DNA from: Pseudomonadota bacterium
Lineage (GTDB): Bacteria > Chloroflexota > UBA6077 > JAJPHF01
DNA: 43,551 nt
Direction: 5' to 3'
NCBI GenBank assembly: GCA_021325365.1
Contig: JAJPHF010000038.1
Coordinates: 1-43,551 of the forward strand
A program made the position numbers and the translations under genes. This document shows positions 1 to 8,356 of this stretch, one piece after another; the first letter of the stretch is position 1; each line of letters starts with the position of its first letter. The notes under the pieces were generated by a model. It was not told the DNA's origin. It saw only the letters and a list, made by a program, of their open reading frames with translations, and searched no databases.

Positions 1-191
1 AGCCCCGGCCGGCCCTGCTCGTCGCGGAACAGCACCAGGTCCTCGCCGAGAACCCGCACCGGCAGCGGCGCCCCGCCGGGCGGCAGCTCCTCGGCCAGCG
101 CGACCGGCTGCCAGTAGCGCCGCAGCAAGGCCCCGCCCGGTGTGCCGGGCCCGGTGTGAGTCAGCAGCTCGTTCTGCTCTTGGGTCAGCAT
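1..191 (-). CDS. Rieske ring-hydroxylating oxygenase, N-terminal fragment
   Basis: This leftward gene runs off the window edge, so only its first 63 residues are visible. It starts at an ATG at 191 with a strong AGGAGG ribosome-binding site just upstream (about 199-204). The visible start (MLTQEQNELLTHTGPGTPGG, then LLRRYW and a VLGEDLV motif) matches the N-terminus of the complete Rieske oxygenase at 1515-2780 almost position by position, so it is a paralogue. The family consists of phthalate 4,5-dioxygenase-like terminal oxygenases with a Rieske [2Fe-2S] centre and a mononuclear iron. The cluster-binding motifs lie beyond the edge and cannot be checked. It is divergent from the gene at 487. 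Confidence 0.85.
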   Translation of the reverse strand, partial: MLTQEQNELLTHTGPGTPGGALLRRYWQPVALAEELPPGGAPLPVRVLGEDLVLFRDEQGRPG

Positions 192-486
192 CCCGCCCCC
201 CCTCCTGCCGGCGCATCGGCTGGAGCACGCCACGGCTCTCCGCGCGCCCGTGGTGACATTGCCGCCGGCCCCCCTGCCTCCGAACGACGATCAGGCCCGC
301 CCGAGCACATTGCGGTTGATGCGATGGTATCCAAGTCGGGGCGCCCTGTCCAGCAACCGTCGCGCGGCGCTAGTGTTTGACCCCGCGCCGGGCGTTCCCG
401 TAGACTCCCGGCGGCCGCAACGGCACGCGGCCCCGGCGCGCGTCAGGACGAGCCGCGCCCCACCGAGCGCGGGAGAGGCAGGTGCC
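192..486. other. Divergent intergenic region between two aromatic-degradation units
   Basis: About 295 bases separate the leftward Rieske gene from the rightward decarboxylase-like gene, so promoters for both must lie here. I could not find a convincing -35/-10 pair in either direction. The longer open frame starting at 250 only extends the downstream gene and lacks a ribosome-binding site, so I read this stretch as non-coding. Confidence 0.5.
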
Positions 487-1500
487 ATGGCCAGGATCGC
501 GCTTTCCATCATCTCGGCCGCCAACGAGCGGGTGCGCCCCCTGCTGGACGGCACGATCCAGCCGGAGGGGGTCGAGCTGGTCCCCACACTGTCCGACCCG
601 TCGGAGACGTTCTGGCGCCAGCTCAACTTCCAGGAGTTCCAGATCTCCGAGATGTCCCTGTCGTCGTATCTCATCGCCCGCTCGCGCGGCATGGACATGA
701 TCGCCATCCCCGCCTTCCCCGCGCGGCGGTTCATGCACATGGAGCTGTCGGTCCACGCCGACGCGGGGGTGCGCGAGCCCCACGACCTCGTGGACAAGCG
801 CATCGGCGTGGGCGAGTACCAGCAGACGGCGGCGCTGTGGACGCGCGGCATCCTCGAGCACGACTTCGGCGTGTCGCAGTATCGCGTCCACTGGTACATG
901 GAGCGCACCGAGGAGCTGAGCCACGGCGGCGCCACGGGCTTCAAGCCGCCCGAGGGGATCTCGTTCCAGCGCGTGCCCCCGGACAAGAGCCTGGCGTCCA
1001 TGCTCGTGAACCACGAGATCGACGCCGCGCCCGTCGGCCGCGCCTTCCGCCGCGAGACGAACGTCATCGACCGCTCGACCCGCATCCGCGGCACGGGCGG
1101 CGACTGGAGCAAGGTGCGGCCGCTGTTCCCCGACCCGATCGCCGAGGGCGCCCGCTTCTACCGCGAGCACGGCTACATCCCCGCGAACCACACCTACGTC
1201 ATCCGCGGCGATGTCTACCGCCAGTACCCCTGGCTGGCGTTCAACCTGTACATGGCGTTCGTGAAGGCCAAGGAGTACGCGCAGGAGCGCCTGGCCGACA
1301 GCATCCCCTCGGGCCTCGTGTTCGGGCGCGAGTACCTGGCCCAGACGCGCGCGATCTTCGGCGACGACCCATTCCCCTACGGCCTGAGGGCGAATCGCCC
1401 GATGCTGCAGACGATCGTCGACTACTCGCACGAGCAGGGGCTGACGCCGGAGAAGCTGAAGCTGGAGGACCTGTTCGCGCCCAGCACGCTGGAGCTGTAG
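487..1500 (+). CDS. 4,5-dihydroxyphthalate decarboxylase-like protein (PBP2 fold)
   Basis: A 337-residue protein of the size usual for 4,5-dihydroxyphthalate decarboxylases (Pht5-like), which share the fold of periplasmic binding proteins but act in the cytoplasm. No signal peptide is present. Family-typical segments are the N-terminal MARIALSI, the GTIQPEGVEL segment near residue 20, EFQISEMSLSSYL, IPAFPARRFMH and a DKSLASMLVNHEIDAAP segment in the middle. The ATG at 487 is preferred over upstream in-frame starts because GAGAGG lies just before it and homology begins there. It is the first gene of a rightward unit with a Rieske oxygenase and UbiD, 14 bases upstream of the former. The exact substrate is unknown; a binding-protein-like sensing role is the main alternative. 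Confidence 0.8.
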   Translation: MARIALSIISAANERVRPLLDGTIQPEGVELVPTLSDPSETFWRQLNFQEFQISEMSLSSYLIARSRGMDMIAIPAFPARRFMHMELSVHADAGVREPHDLVDKRIGVGEYQQTAALWTRGILEHDFGVSQYRVHWYMERTEELSHGGATGFKPPEGISFQRVPPDKSLASMLVNHEIDAAPVGRAFRRETNVIDRSTRIRGTGGDWSKVRPLFPDPIAEGARFYREHGYIPANHTYVIRGDVYRQYPWLAFNLYMAFVKAKEYAQERLADSIPSGLVFGREYLAQTRAIFGDDPFPYGLRANRPMLQTIVDYSHEQGLTPEKLKLEDLFAPSTLEL

Positions 1501-1514
1501 CACCGGGGGACGCC

Positions 1515-2780
1515 ATGCTGAGCCGCGAAGAGAACGAGCTGCTGACGCGCGTGGGGCCGGGCACGCCGCTGGGCGCGCTCCTGCGCCGCTACTGGTTCCC
1601 CGCGCTGCTGACCTCTGAGCTGCCCGAGCCCGGCGGCGACCCCAAGCGCGTGCGCCTGCTGGGCGAGGACCTCGTCGCCTACCGCGCCGCCGACGGGCGG
1701 GTGGGCCTGCTCGCCGAGTACTGTCCGCACCGCGGCGCGTCGCTGGCCTACGGCCGCAGCGAGGCGTGCGGCCTGCGCTGCATCTACCACGGCTGGCTGG
1801 TGGACGTCGACGGCCGCGTGCTGGAGACGCCGCCCGAGCCGCCCACGAGCACCTACAAAGACCGCCTGCGCCACGTGGCCTACGCCACCCACGAGGCGGG
1901 CGAGGTGATCTGGGCCTACATGGGCCCGCCCGAGCAGCAGCCGCCCTTCCCCGCCTTCCCCTGGACGCTGGCGCCGCGCGAGCACTGCGCCGTGACGAAG
2001 GTGCTGCAGGACTGCAACTACTTGCAAGGGGTGGAGGGCAGCATCGACTCGGCCCACTCGGACTACCTGCACTCCTCGAACATCCGTGGCCGCCCGCGCG
2101 ACCACGCTCCCCGCCTGGAGACCCAGGACACCGCCTACGGCTTTCGCTACGCCGCCATCCGCCGGCCCGACGCGCACGCCGACACCCACCAGTACGTCCG
2201 CGTCACCATCTGGGTCGCGCCGTTCTACGTGTTCACCCCGCCCCAGCGCGCCGGCATCTCGTCTAGCGCCGGCGCCGGCCAGGACGTGCTCGTGCAGCAA
2301 GCGTGGGTGCCCATCGACGACGAGCACAACTACTTCTTCAGCCTGCGCTACAATCGCACGGGCCCGCTGGCGGAGGCGCACGCCGCCCAGTTCCGCATGG
2401 ACGCCGCGTTCCGCCCCGCCCGCAACCGCGCGAACCTGCACCTGCAAGACCGCGCGGCGATGCGCGCCGGCACGAGCTGGTCGGGCATCGACGGCGTGAA
2501 CAGCCAGGACTTCGCGGTGGTGGAGAGCATGGGGCCAATCGTCGACCGCACCCGCGAGCACCTCGGCGCCAGCGACGTGGCCGTGATCCGCATGCGCCGC
2601 CGCCTGCTGGAGGCCGTGCGGGCCCACCAGGCCGGCGCCCTGCCGCCGGGCCTGGACCCCTCGATTCCCTACGACCGCCTGAGCACCGACGAGCGCATCG
2701 CACCGATCGACATGCCCTGGCAGGCCGTGGCCGCCTTCGCGGGCGAAGAGGTGCCCGCCGCCCCGCTGACGACCGTTTAG
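1515..2780 (+). CDS. Phthalate 4,5-dioxygenase-like Rieske terminal oxygenase
   Basis: A 421-residue aromatic-ring-hydroxylating oxygenase alpha subunit. The Rieske [2Fe-2S] ligands are Cys70, His72, Cys89 and His92 (C-x-H ... C-x2-H in CPHRG and CIYHGW). The catalytic domain shows the mononuclear-iron motif with Asp178, His181 and His186 in EGSIDSAHSDYLH. The N-terminus (ENELLTRVGPGTPLGALLRR) is characteristic of the phthalate 4,5-dioxygenase group. Such enzymes take electrons from a separate reductase to dihydroxylate or demethylate an aromatic acid; no reductase gene is in the window. It lies between a Pht5-like and a UbiD-type decarboxylase gene, which fits a role in oxidising an aromatic carboxylate before decarboxylation. 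Its paralogue starts at 191 on the other strand. Confidence 0.9.
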   Translation: MLSREENELLTRVGPGTPLGALLRRYWFPALLTSELPEPGGDPKRVRLLGEDLVAYRAADGRVGLLAEYCPHRGASLAYGRSEACGLRCIYHGWLVDVDGRVLETPPEPPTSTYKDRLRHVAYATHEAGEVIWAYMGPPEQQPPFPAFPWTLAPREHCAVTKVLQDCNYLQGVEGSIDSAHSDYLHSSNIRGRPRDHAPRLETQDTAYGFRYAAIRRPDAHADTHQYVRVTIWVAPFYVFTPPQRAGISSSAGAGQDVLVQQAWVPIDDEHNYFFSLRYNRTGPLAEAHAAQFRMDAAFRPARNRANLHLQDRAAMRAGTSWSGIDGVNSQDFAVVESMGPIVDRTREHLGASDVAVIRMRRRLLEAVRAHQAGALPPGLDPSIPYDRLSTDERIAPIDMPWQAVAAFAGEEVPAAPLTTV

Positions 2781-2804
2781 CGCGATGGCTGCACGGAGGA
2801 GCCG

Positions 2805-4304
2805 ATGACCGCAACCGAGCCCGCCCCCAAGGCCCGCCCCACCCTCGACGCCCAGCGCCAGGCCGCCGAAGGCGACCTGCGCACGTTCCTGCGCCTGGCC
2901 GAAGAGACCGGCGAGCTGTGCGTCGTCGAGGACGCCGATCCCCACCTGGAGATCGGCGCGCTCTACGAGCTGAGCCTGGAGCACGACTATCCGCCGGTGC
3001 TGCTCTTCGACCGCATCAAGGGCTTCCCGCCCGGCTACCGCATCCTGTGCAACATCCGCACCTCCCGGCTGCTCGACGAGGGGCGGGGCATCGCCGCTGT
3101 GCAGGCCTTCCGCGCGCGCAAGCGCCAGCAACAGGCGCCCACCATCCCGCCCGAGGTCGTCGAGAGCGGCCCCGTCTTCGAAAACGTGCTGTTGGGCGAC
3201 GACGTGGACGTGCTGGCGTTCCCCACGCCCCAGTGGCACGAGCTGGACGGCGGCCCCTACATCGGCACCGAGTGCCTGATCATCAACCAGGACCCGGACA
3301 CCGGCTGGGTGAATGTGGGCACCTATCGCGTGCAGGTCCACGACGCGAAGACGCTCACCGTGTTCATCGAGCCCGGCAAGCACGGCAACCTGATCCGCCA
3401 GAAGTACTGGGACCGCGGCGAGCCGTGCCCGATGGTCGTGGTCGCGGGCCAGGCGCCGATCCTGGGGCGGCTCGCCGGCTCCAGCTCGCGCTACGGCGAG
3501 TGCGAGTTCGACGTCGCCGGCGGGCGGCTCGGCCGGCCCATCCAGGTCGTCCGCGGCAAGCTGACCGGCCTGCCGTTCCCCGCCGACGCCGAGATCGTCT
3601 TCGAGGGCTACGTGCCGCCGCGCGAGGTGGAGACGCGCGGCGAAGGGCCCTTCGGTGAGTGGCCGGGCTACTACGGCTCGAACACGCGGCCCGAGCCCGT
3701 CTTCCAGGTGAAGGCGGTCTACCACCGCGACGACCCGATCATGACGGGCCAGCCGCCCGCCAAGCCCACCTACCCGGGGCGCCACGGCAACAACGTCCCC
3801 ACGTCGGCCGCCATCTGGGACGCGCTGGAGGCGGCGGGTGTGCCCGGCGTGAAGGGGGTATGGAAGCTCCAGGGCGGCGGCTCGCGCTTCATCACGGTCG
3901 TCGCCATCGAGCAGCAGCACCCCGGCCACGCCAAGATGGCCGGCCTCGTCGCCACCGGCTGTGGCCCGGCCGCCTACCTGGGCCGCATGACCATCGTGGT
4001 GGACGACGACGTGGACATCACGAACCCCACCGAGGTGCTGTGGGCGCTGGCGACCCGCTGGGACCCCAAGAGCGGCACCGACATCGTGGACGGCTGCTGG
4101 ACCGGCCACATCGACCCGTTGCTCGATCCGGTGAAGCGCGAGCGCATGGACATCACGAACAGCCGCGCGATCCTGTACGCCGTGCGCCCCTACCACTGGA
4201 AGGACGAGTTCCCGCGGGTGAACGAGGTGCCGCGCGCCTACGCCGAGCAGGTCCGCGCCAAGTGGGCCGACAAGCTCGCCTTCCTGCGCACGCTCGGCGG
4301 CTAG
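2805..4304 (+). CDS. UbiD family decarboxylase
   Basis: A 499-residue member of the UbiD family, prenylated-FMN enzymes that reversibly decarboxylate aromatic or unsaturated carboxylic acids in the cytoplasm. The putative catalytic triad by eye is Arg175 (in NVGTYRVQ), Glu280 and Glu285 (in EGPFGEW), with the same five-residue spacing between the two glutamates as in fungal Fdc1. The ATG at 2805 is preceded by GGAGGA (2795-2800). It is last in the unit with the Rieske oxygenase, 24 bases behind it. The cofactor-making UbiX is not in the window. Substrate is not predictable, but an aromatic acid made or handled by the neighbouring oxygenase is likely. Confidence 0.9.
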   Translation: MTATEPAPKARPTLDAQRQAAEGDLRTFLRLAEETGELCVVEDADPHLEIGALYELSLEHDYPPVLLFDRIKGFPPGYRILCNIRTSRLLDEGRGIAAVQAFRARKRQQQAPTIPPEVVESGPVFENVLLGDDVDVLAFPTPQWHELDGGPYIGTECLIINQDPDTGWVNVGTYRVQVHDAKTLTVFIEPGKHGNLIRQKYWDRGEPCPMVVVAGQAPILGRLAGSSSRYGECEFDVAGGRLGRPIQVVRGKLTGLPFPADAEIVFEGYVPPREVETRGEGPFGEWPGYYGSNTRPEPVFQVKAVYHRDDPIMTGQPPAKPTYPGRHGNNVPTSAAIWDALEAAGVPGVKGVWKLQGGGSRFITVVAIEQQHPGHAKMAGLVATGCGPAAYLGRMTIVVDDDVDITNPTEVLWALATRWDPKSGTDIVDGCWTGHIDPLLDPVKRERMDITNSRAILYAVRPYHWKDEFPRVNEVPRAYAEQVRAKWADKLAFLRTLGG

Positions 4305-4367
4305 CGGCAGCCCCAGGGCACCTGGTTGGCGTAGCCGGCCGCGTTCCTGCGCCCGCTCGGCGGGTAA
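4278..4367. repeat. Imperfect direct repeat of the ubiD 3' end
   Basis: The last 27 bases of the UbiD gene including its stop codon (4278-4304) recur 63 bases downstream at 4341-4367 with about 23 of 27 matches. Both copies would encode FLR-x-LGG-stop. The second copy is outside any gene and looks like the remains of a duplicated or recombined gene end. Confidence 0.7.
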
Positions 4368-4372
4368 CCAAG

Positions 4373-4960
4373 CTACCGCGCCCGCCAGCCCGGCGGGGGC
4401 CAGACGTCGGCCAGCCGGATCACCAGCCCGGGAAAGAGCGCCGGCCGGAACTCCGCGTCGCCCGTCAGCGACGCGACCAGTTCATAACGCCCCTCGTGCC
4501 GCTCGTACACGTCCAGCACGTGGAGCACCGGGTCCGCGAGCCAATAGTGCGGCACGCCCTGGCGCTCGTACAGCTGCTGCTTGCGCGTGCGGTCCCGCTG
4601 GGCAGTGCTGGGCGAGAGAATCTCCACCACCAGCGTGGGCGGCTCCTCGACGGCCCGCTCGGTCACGCGCGCAAGCTGCTCGGCCGTCAAGTAGACGATG
4701 TCCGGCTCGACCACGTCGTGGTCGGTCAGGATCACGTCCAGGGGCGCGAAGAACACCATGCCCAGACGATGGTCTAGTACGTGATTCACGAGCATCCGGA
4801 AGAGGTGCGCACTGACCCATTGGTGCCGCGGCGCGGGCGCCGGGGTCACTTCGAGTTCGCCGCCGATGATTTCGTAGCGGTTGTGGTCATCCAGCTTCTC
4901 CCGTAGGCGCACCAGCTGCGCGTAGGTGAGCGGCGCGGGGGGCGCGGTGACGACGGCCAT
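4373..4960 (-). CDS. Uma2 family protein (PD-(D/E)XK nuclease-like)
   Basis: A 195-residue protein of the Uma2 (DUF820) family, with a restriction-endonuclease-like fold but poorly known function, often present in many copies in cyanobacteria and Chloroflexota. Typical segments are RYEIIGGELEVTPAP near the N-terminus, the putative active-site part VVEPDIVYL, PPTLVVEILSPST in the middle and GVPHYWLADP towards the C-terminus. The start at 4960 has GGAG about seven bases upstream. It is convergent with ubiD and has no obvious link to the surrounding aromatic-degradation genes. Confidence 0.9.
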   Translation of the reverse strand: MAVVTAPPAPLTYAQLVRLREKLDDHNRYEIIGGELEVTPAPAPRHQWVSAHLFRMLVNHVLDHRLGMVFFAPLDVILTDHDVVEPDIVYLTAEQLARVTERAVEEPPTLVVEILSPSTAQRDRTRKQQLYERQGVPHYWLADPVLHVLDVYERHEGRYELVASLTGDAEFRPALFPGLVIRLADVWPPPGWRAR

Positions 4961-5441
4961 GCAGCTACTCCAACCCTGCCAGGACGACGGCTGCTATAAG
5001 CATAGCGCAGGCCCCGCCGACGGGGAAGGCGTATTGTATTCTTGACCAACCGATACCCATCCTCGCCGGGCGAGCGTGACGGATGGCCTTCAGGACCAGG
5101 CGCAGTGCGGGTACAGCCGGAGCCCAGGAGATGCTTCCGTTGCTTGATCTCACTACCTTCCAGGCCGTCCTCGCCCAGACTATCCTGTGGGGCAGCGAGC
5201 GCACGTTGACATCGAAGGTTACGGACAGTCTCCGCTCGGCCGAACTGCGGCCGCCCTTCGATGACCCACATGAGCTGACCGAAGCGACAATCCAAGCGGT
5301 CGTCGAGAAACGGGGGCGCTGCTCCGCGCCCGCGGACCATTGCGGGCACACGATCTGGCAGGCGCACGGCTGCTCGCTTACGCACCTGATATGAATCTCT
5401 CCTGCGATCCTAGAGGTGGGCGCGCCAGGAGGTGTAATGAA
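4961..5441. other. Gene-poor stretch with a doubtful small ORF
   Basis: These 481 bases separate the Uma2 and Gfo/Idh genes. The composition is less G/C-biased at third positions than in surrounding genes. One open frame (5083-5394, rightward, 103 codons) and an overlapping leftward one are open but have no recognisable domain and no good ribosome-binding site. I see either a degenerate gene or a regulatory region. On the minus strand a TACAAT box (5033-5038) could be a -10 element for the Uma2 gene, but no good -35 is placed before it. Confidence 0.4.
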
Positions 5442-6629
5442 ATGACTGCTACCAAGCCCCTGCGCTTCGGCATCGCCGGCCTCGGCATCGCCAGCACGCA
5501 GATCGTGCCCGAGTTCGCCAGGCGGCCGCACCTGGCGCTCACCGCCGCCGCCGATCCGCGCGAGGCGGCGCGAGACAAGTTCGCGCAGGAGGTCGGCGGC
5601 GAGACCTACGCGAGCGTCGAGGCGCTGTGCCAGTCCCCGAACGTGGACGTGGTGTACGTCTGCACGCCCAACCACCTGCACGCCGAGCACGTCATCTGCG
5701 CCGCCGAGCACGGCAAGCACGTCATCGTCGAGAAGCCGATGGCCCTCACCCTCGACGAGTGCGAGGCTATGAACGCCGCCGCCGAGCGTCACGGCGTGCG
5801 GCTGCTCTGCGGCCATACGCATAGCTTCGACCCGCCCGTGCGGGCGATGCGCGCGCTGGTAACGAGCGGCGAGCTAGGCCCGCTGCGGATGATCAACACC
5901 TGGCACTTCAACGAGTTCATGTACCGCCCGCGTATGCCGCACGAGCTGGATGCGGCGCGCGGCGGCAACGTCATCTTCAACCAGGGCCCCCACCAGGTGG
6001 ACATCGTGCGGCTGATCGGCGGCGGACTGGTGCGCAGCGTGCGCGCGATGACGGGCATCTGGGACCCCGCGCGCCGCGCCGAGGGCGCCTACACGGCGTA
6101 CCTGGAGTTCGCGGACGGCACGCCGGCCACGCTCGTCTACAACGGCTACGGCCACTTCGATACGGCCGAGTTCTCGGAGTGGGCCGGCGAGCAGCCGCGC
6201 GACCCCGACTACAACCTGCGCCGCCGGCGCGCGGTGGCCGCCGCCGCCCGCCCCGAGGACGAGTGGGCGATGAAGGAGGCCGAGCGCTACGCGGGCGCGC
6301 AGCAGCGGGCCTGGCGCGAGGACCCGAACCGTCCCCACTCGATCTTCGGCATCACCATCGTGAGCTGCGAGCGCGGCGACGTGCGGCAGTCGCCCCACGG
6401 CCTGCTCGTCTACGGCGAAGACCGCCGCTGGGAGATCCCTGTGCCGAAGGCCGACCGCGGCCGCGCCGCCGAGCTGGAGGAGATGTATCAGGCCGTGCGC
6501 CACGACCGGCCGGTGTTTCACGACGGTCGCTGGGGCGAGGCGACGCTGGAGGTCGTGCTGGCGATCATGCAGTCCGCCCGCGAGCGCCGCGAGATCATGC
6601 TCGCCCACCAGGTGCCCAGCCCCGAGTAG
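5442..6629 (+). CDS. Gfo/Idh/MocA oxidoreductase, phthalate dihydrodiol dehydrogenase-like
   Basis: A 395-residue NAD(P)-dependent dehydrogenase. The Rossmann motif is at residues 10-15 (GIAGLG), the family EKP motif at 97-99 (VIVEKPMALTL), and the C-terminal domain contains NQGPHQVDIVRL. The segment LVYNGYGHFD followed by EWAGEQP resembles phthalate 4,5-cis-dihydrodiol dehydrogenases (Pht4-like) more than sugar dehydrogenases, which suits the nearby Rieske oxygenases. The ATG at 5442 follows AGGAGG (5427-5432); an in-frame ATG 51 bases upstream lacks such a site. The role inferred is re-aromatising an oxygenase product; a sugar substrate cannot be ruled out. It is convergent with the ABC permease. 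Confidence 0.85.
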   Translation: MTATKPLRFGIAGLGIASTQIVPEFARRPHLALTAAADPREAARDKFAQEVGGETYASVEALCQSPNVDVVYVCTPNHLHAEHVICAAEHGKHVIVEKPMALTLDECEAMNAAAERHGVRLLCGHTHSFDPPVRAMRALVTSGELGPLRMINTWHFNEFMYRPRMPHELDAARGGNVIFNQGPHQVDIVRLIGGGLVRSVRAMTGIWDPARRAEGAYTAYLEFADGTPATLVYNGYGHFDTAEFSEWAGEQPRDPDYNLRRRRAVAAAARPEDEWAMKEAERYAGAQQRAWREDPNRPHSIFGITIVSCERGDVRQSPHGLLVYGEDRRWEIPVPKADRGRAAELEEMYQAVRHDRPVFHDGRWGEATLEVVLAIMQSARERREIMLAHQVPSPE

Positions 6630-6637
6630 GCGCGGGG

Positions 6638-8356
6638 CTAGTCCCGCACCGCCACCCGCAGCCCGAAGACGCGGGCGACGAGCGCGATGCCGGTCGTGAG
6701 CAGCACGACGATGACGCCCACCACGGCCGCCGCCTCGTAGCGGCCTTCCACCATGAAGTCGAGCTGCAAGAGCGACAGCGGGCGCGTGCCGCTCGTCGCC
6801 AGCAGCGCCACGGTGCTCACGTTGCGGGCCGCCGAGATGAAGCTGACCGCCCCCACCAGGAGCAGCACCGGCGTGAGCAGCGGCAGTACCACGTGGCGGT
6901 AGACGTGCCACCAGGAGCCGCCGCCGATCCGCGCGGCCTCCTCCAGCTCCAAGCTGAACTGCACCAGGTGGCTCTTGATGATCTGCACGCCCAGCGTCAT
7001 CGTGCTGATCACCGTGGCGATGATCAGGATGGCGAGCGTGCCGTACAGCGGGCGCAGCAGCGGGTTGCCGAGGAACACCCAGAGGAGGCCCAGCCCCAGG
7101 ATGATGCCGGGCAGGGTGGACGGCAGCCAGGAGATGAAGTCGAGCGTGCCCCGCGCGGCGTACCGCGTGCGGACCGCCACGTAGGCGATCAGGCTGAACA
7201 GCGCCACCGCCACTACGGCGGTGCCGAGCGCGATCGCCAGCGTGTTGCGCACGGAGGTGAGGAAGATCGGGTCGCCGAACACGCGGCCCCAGTGCTCCGT
7301 CGTCCACGGCGCGGGCAGGTTGAAGAAGCCGAACAGCTTCATGAAGGTGCCCAGCATCAGGAAGGTGAACGGCACCGCCGTGGTCAGCAGCACCGCGGCG
7401 AGCACCCCGGCGAACACCAGCGCGCGCCCGCGCCCCAGCCGCACCTTGGCGGCGCGAAACTGGCCGCCCACCGTGGTGTAGCTGCGGCGGGTGGTCAGCC
7501 AGCGTTGCAGGAAGATCAGCGGCACGACCAGGACCAGCACGCTCGTGCTGAGCGCGGTGGCCGCGGCAAACAGCGGCGGCTCCTGGTTGATCAAGCGGTA
7601 GACCTTCGTGCTGAAGATGAAGAACTGGAACGGTGGCCCCAGGATCGCCTCGACCTCGAACGCCTGCATCGAGTGGATCGCCGAGAGCAGCGCCACCACC
7701 AGCAGCACGGGCGCCATCACGGGCACCACGATCCGCCACACCGTCCCCAGCGTGCTGGCCCCCGTCACGCGCGACGCCTCTTCCAGCGGGGCGTCGAGGT
7801 TGCGGAAGGCGGGCGTGAGCAGCATCACCTTCACGGCGATGCTGCTGTGCGCCACGTGGGCCCAGACGATGCCCCAGAACGAGTAGATGTTGAAGATCGG
7901 ATGGCCGACGAACGGAATGGCGGCGACCGCCTGGTTCAGCAGCCCGTACTCCGGGTCGAGCAGCAGGATCCAGCCGAGCGTCACCGGCAGCGCCGGCAGG
8001 AAGAAGGCGATCCAGAAGCCGAACTCCAGCCAGTGGGCGCCCGGGATATCCGTGCGCGCCAGCACCCAGGCGAGCGCCACGGCGATGGGCAGCGAGAGCC
8101 CGTGCTGCGCCAGCATGAGCAGGATGGTGTTCCAGACGGCCTGCACCATGCTGGGATCGCTCAGCGCGACCCGCCAGGCGTCGAGCGACCAGGTCACGGC
8201 CTGGCCCGGCCGGTTCGTCTGGAAGCTGCTCAGCACGACCATGACGACCGGATATAGCACGAGCAGGGCGAGCAGCCCCAGCAGCGCCGTGTAGCCGAGC
8301 GTCGTGCCGTTGAGCTGCCAGCGGCGCCGCGCCAGCGGCAGGCTTATGCTGGCCAT
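6638..8356 (-). CDS. ABC transporter permease, fused double domain (iron/thiamine type)
   Basis: A 572-residue inner-membrane permease with two BPD-transporter domains in tandem, as in FbpB/AfuB/ThiP-type importers. Each half carries an EAA loop for contact with the ATPase: EEASRVTGASTLGTVW in the first and LEEAARIGGGSWWHVY in the second. About twelve membrane segments are expected, and the length fits the family. Its start overlaps the end of the ATPase gene by 13 bases, so the two are translationally coupled. These systems import ferric iron, thiamine, polyamines, phosphonates or other small solutes; the substrate-defining family 1 binding protein is missing from the window. Confidence 0.9.
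   Translation of the reverse strand: MASISLPLARRRWQLNGTTLGYTALLGLLALLVLYPVVMVVLSSFQTNRPGQAVTWSLDAWRVALSDPSMVQAVWNTILLMLAQHGLSLPIAVALAWVLARTDIPGAHWLEFGFWIAFFLPALPVTLGWILLLDPEYGLLNQAVAAIPFVGHPIFNIYSFWGIVWAHVAHSSIAVKVMLLTPAFRNLDAPLEEASRVTGASTLGTVWRIVVPVMAPVLLVVALLSAIHSMQAFEVEAILGPPFQFFIFSTKVYRLINQEPPLFAAATALSTSVLVLVVPLIFLQRWLTTRRSYTTVGGQFRAAKVRLGRGRALVFAGVLAAVLLTTAVPFTFLMLGTFMKLFGFFNLPAPWTTEHWGRVFGDPIFLTSVRNTLAIALGTAVVAVALFSLIAYVAVRTRYAARGTLDFISWLPSTLPGIILGLGLLWVFLGNPLLRPLYGTLAILIIATVISTMTLGVQIIKSHLVQFSLELEEAARIGGGSWWHVYRHVVLPLLTPVLLLVGAVSFISAARNVSTVALLATSGTRPLSLLQLDFMVEGRYEAAAVVGVIVVLLTTGIALVARVFGLRVAVRD

Noticed and set aside
1422..4196. A leftward open frame of 924 codons antisense to the Rieske and UbiD genes
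   Set aside because: Antisense shadow with no recognisable domain; the sense genes have intact motifs.
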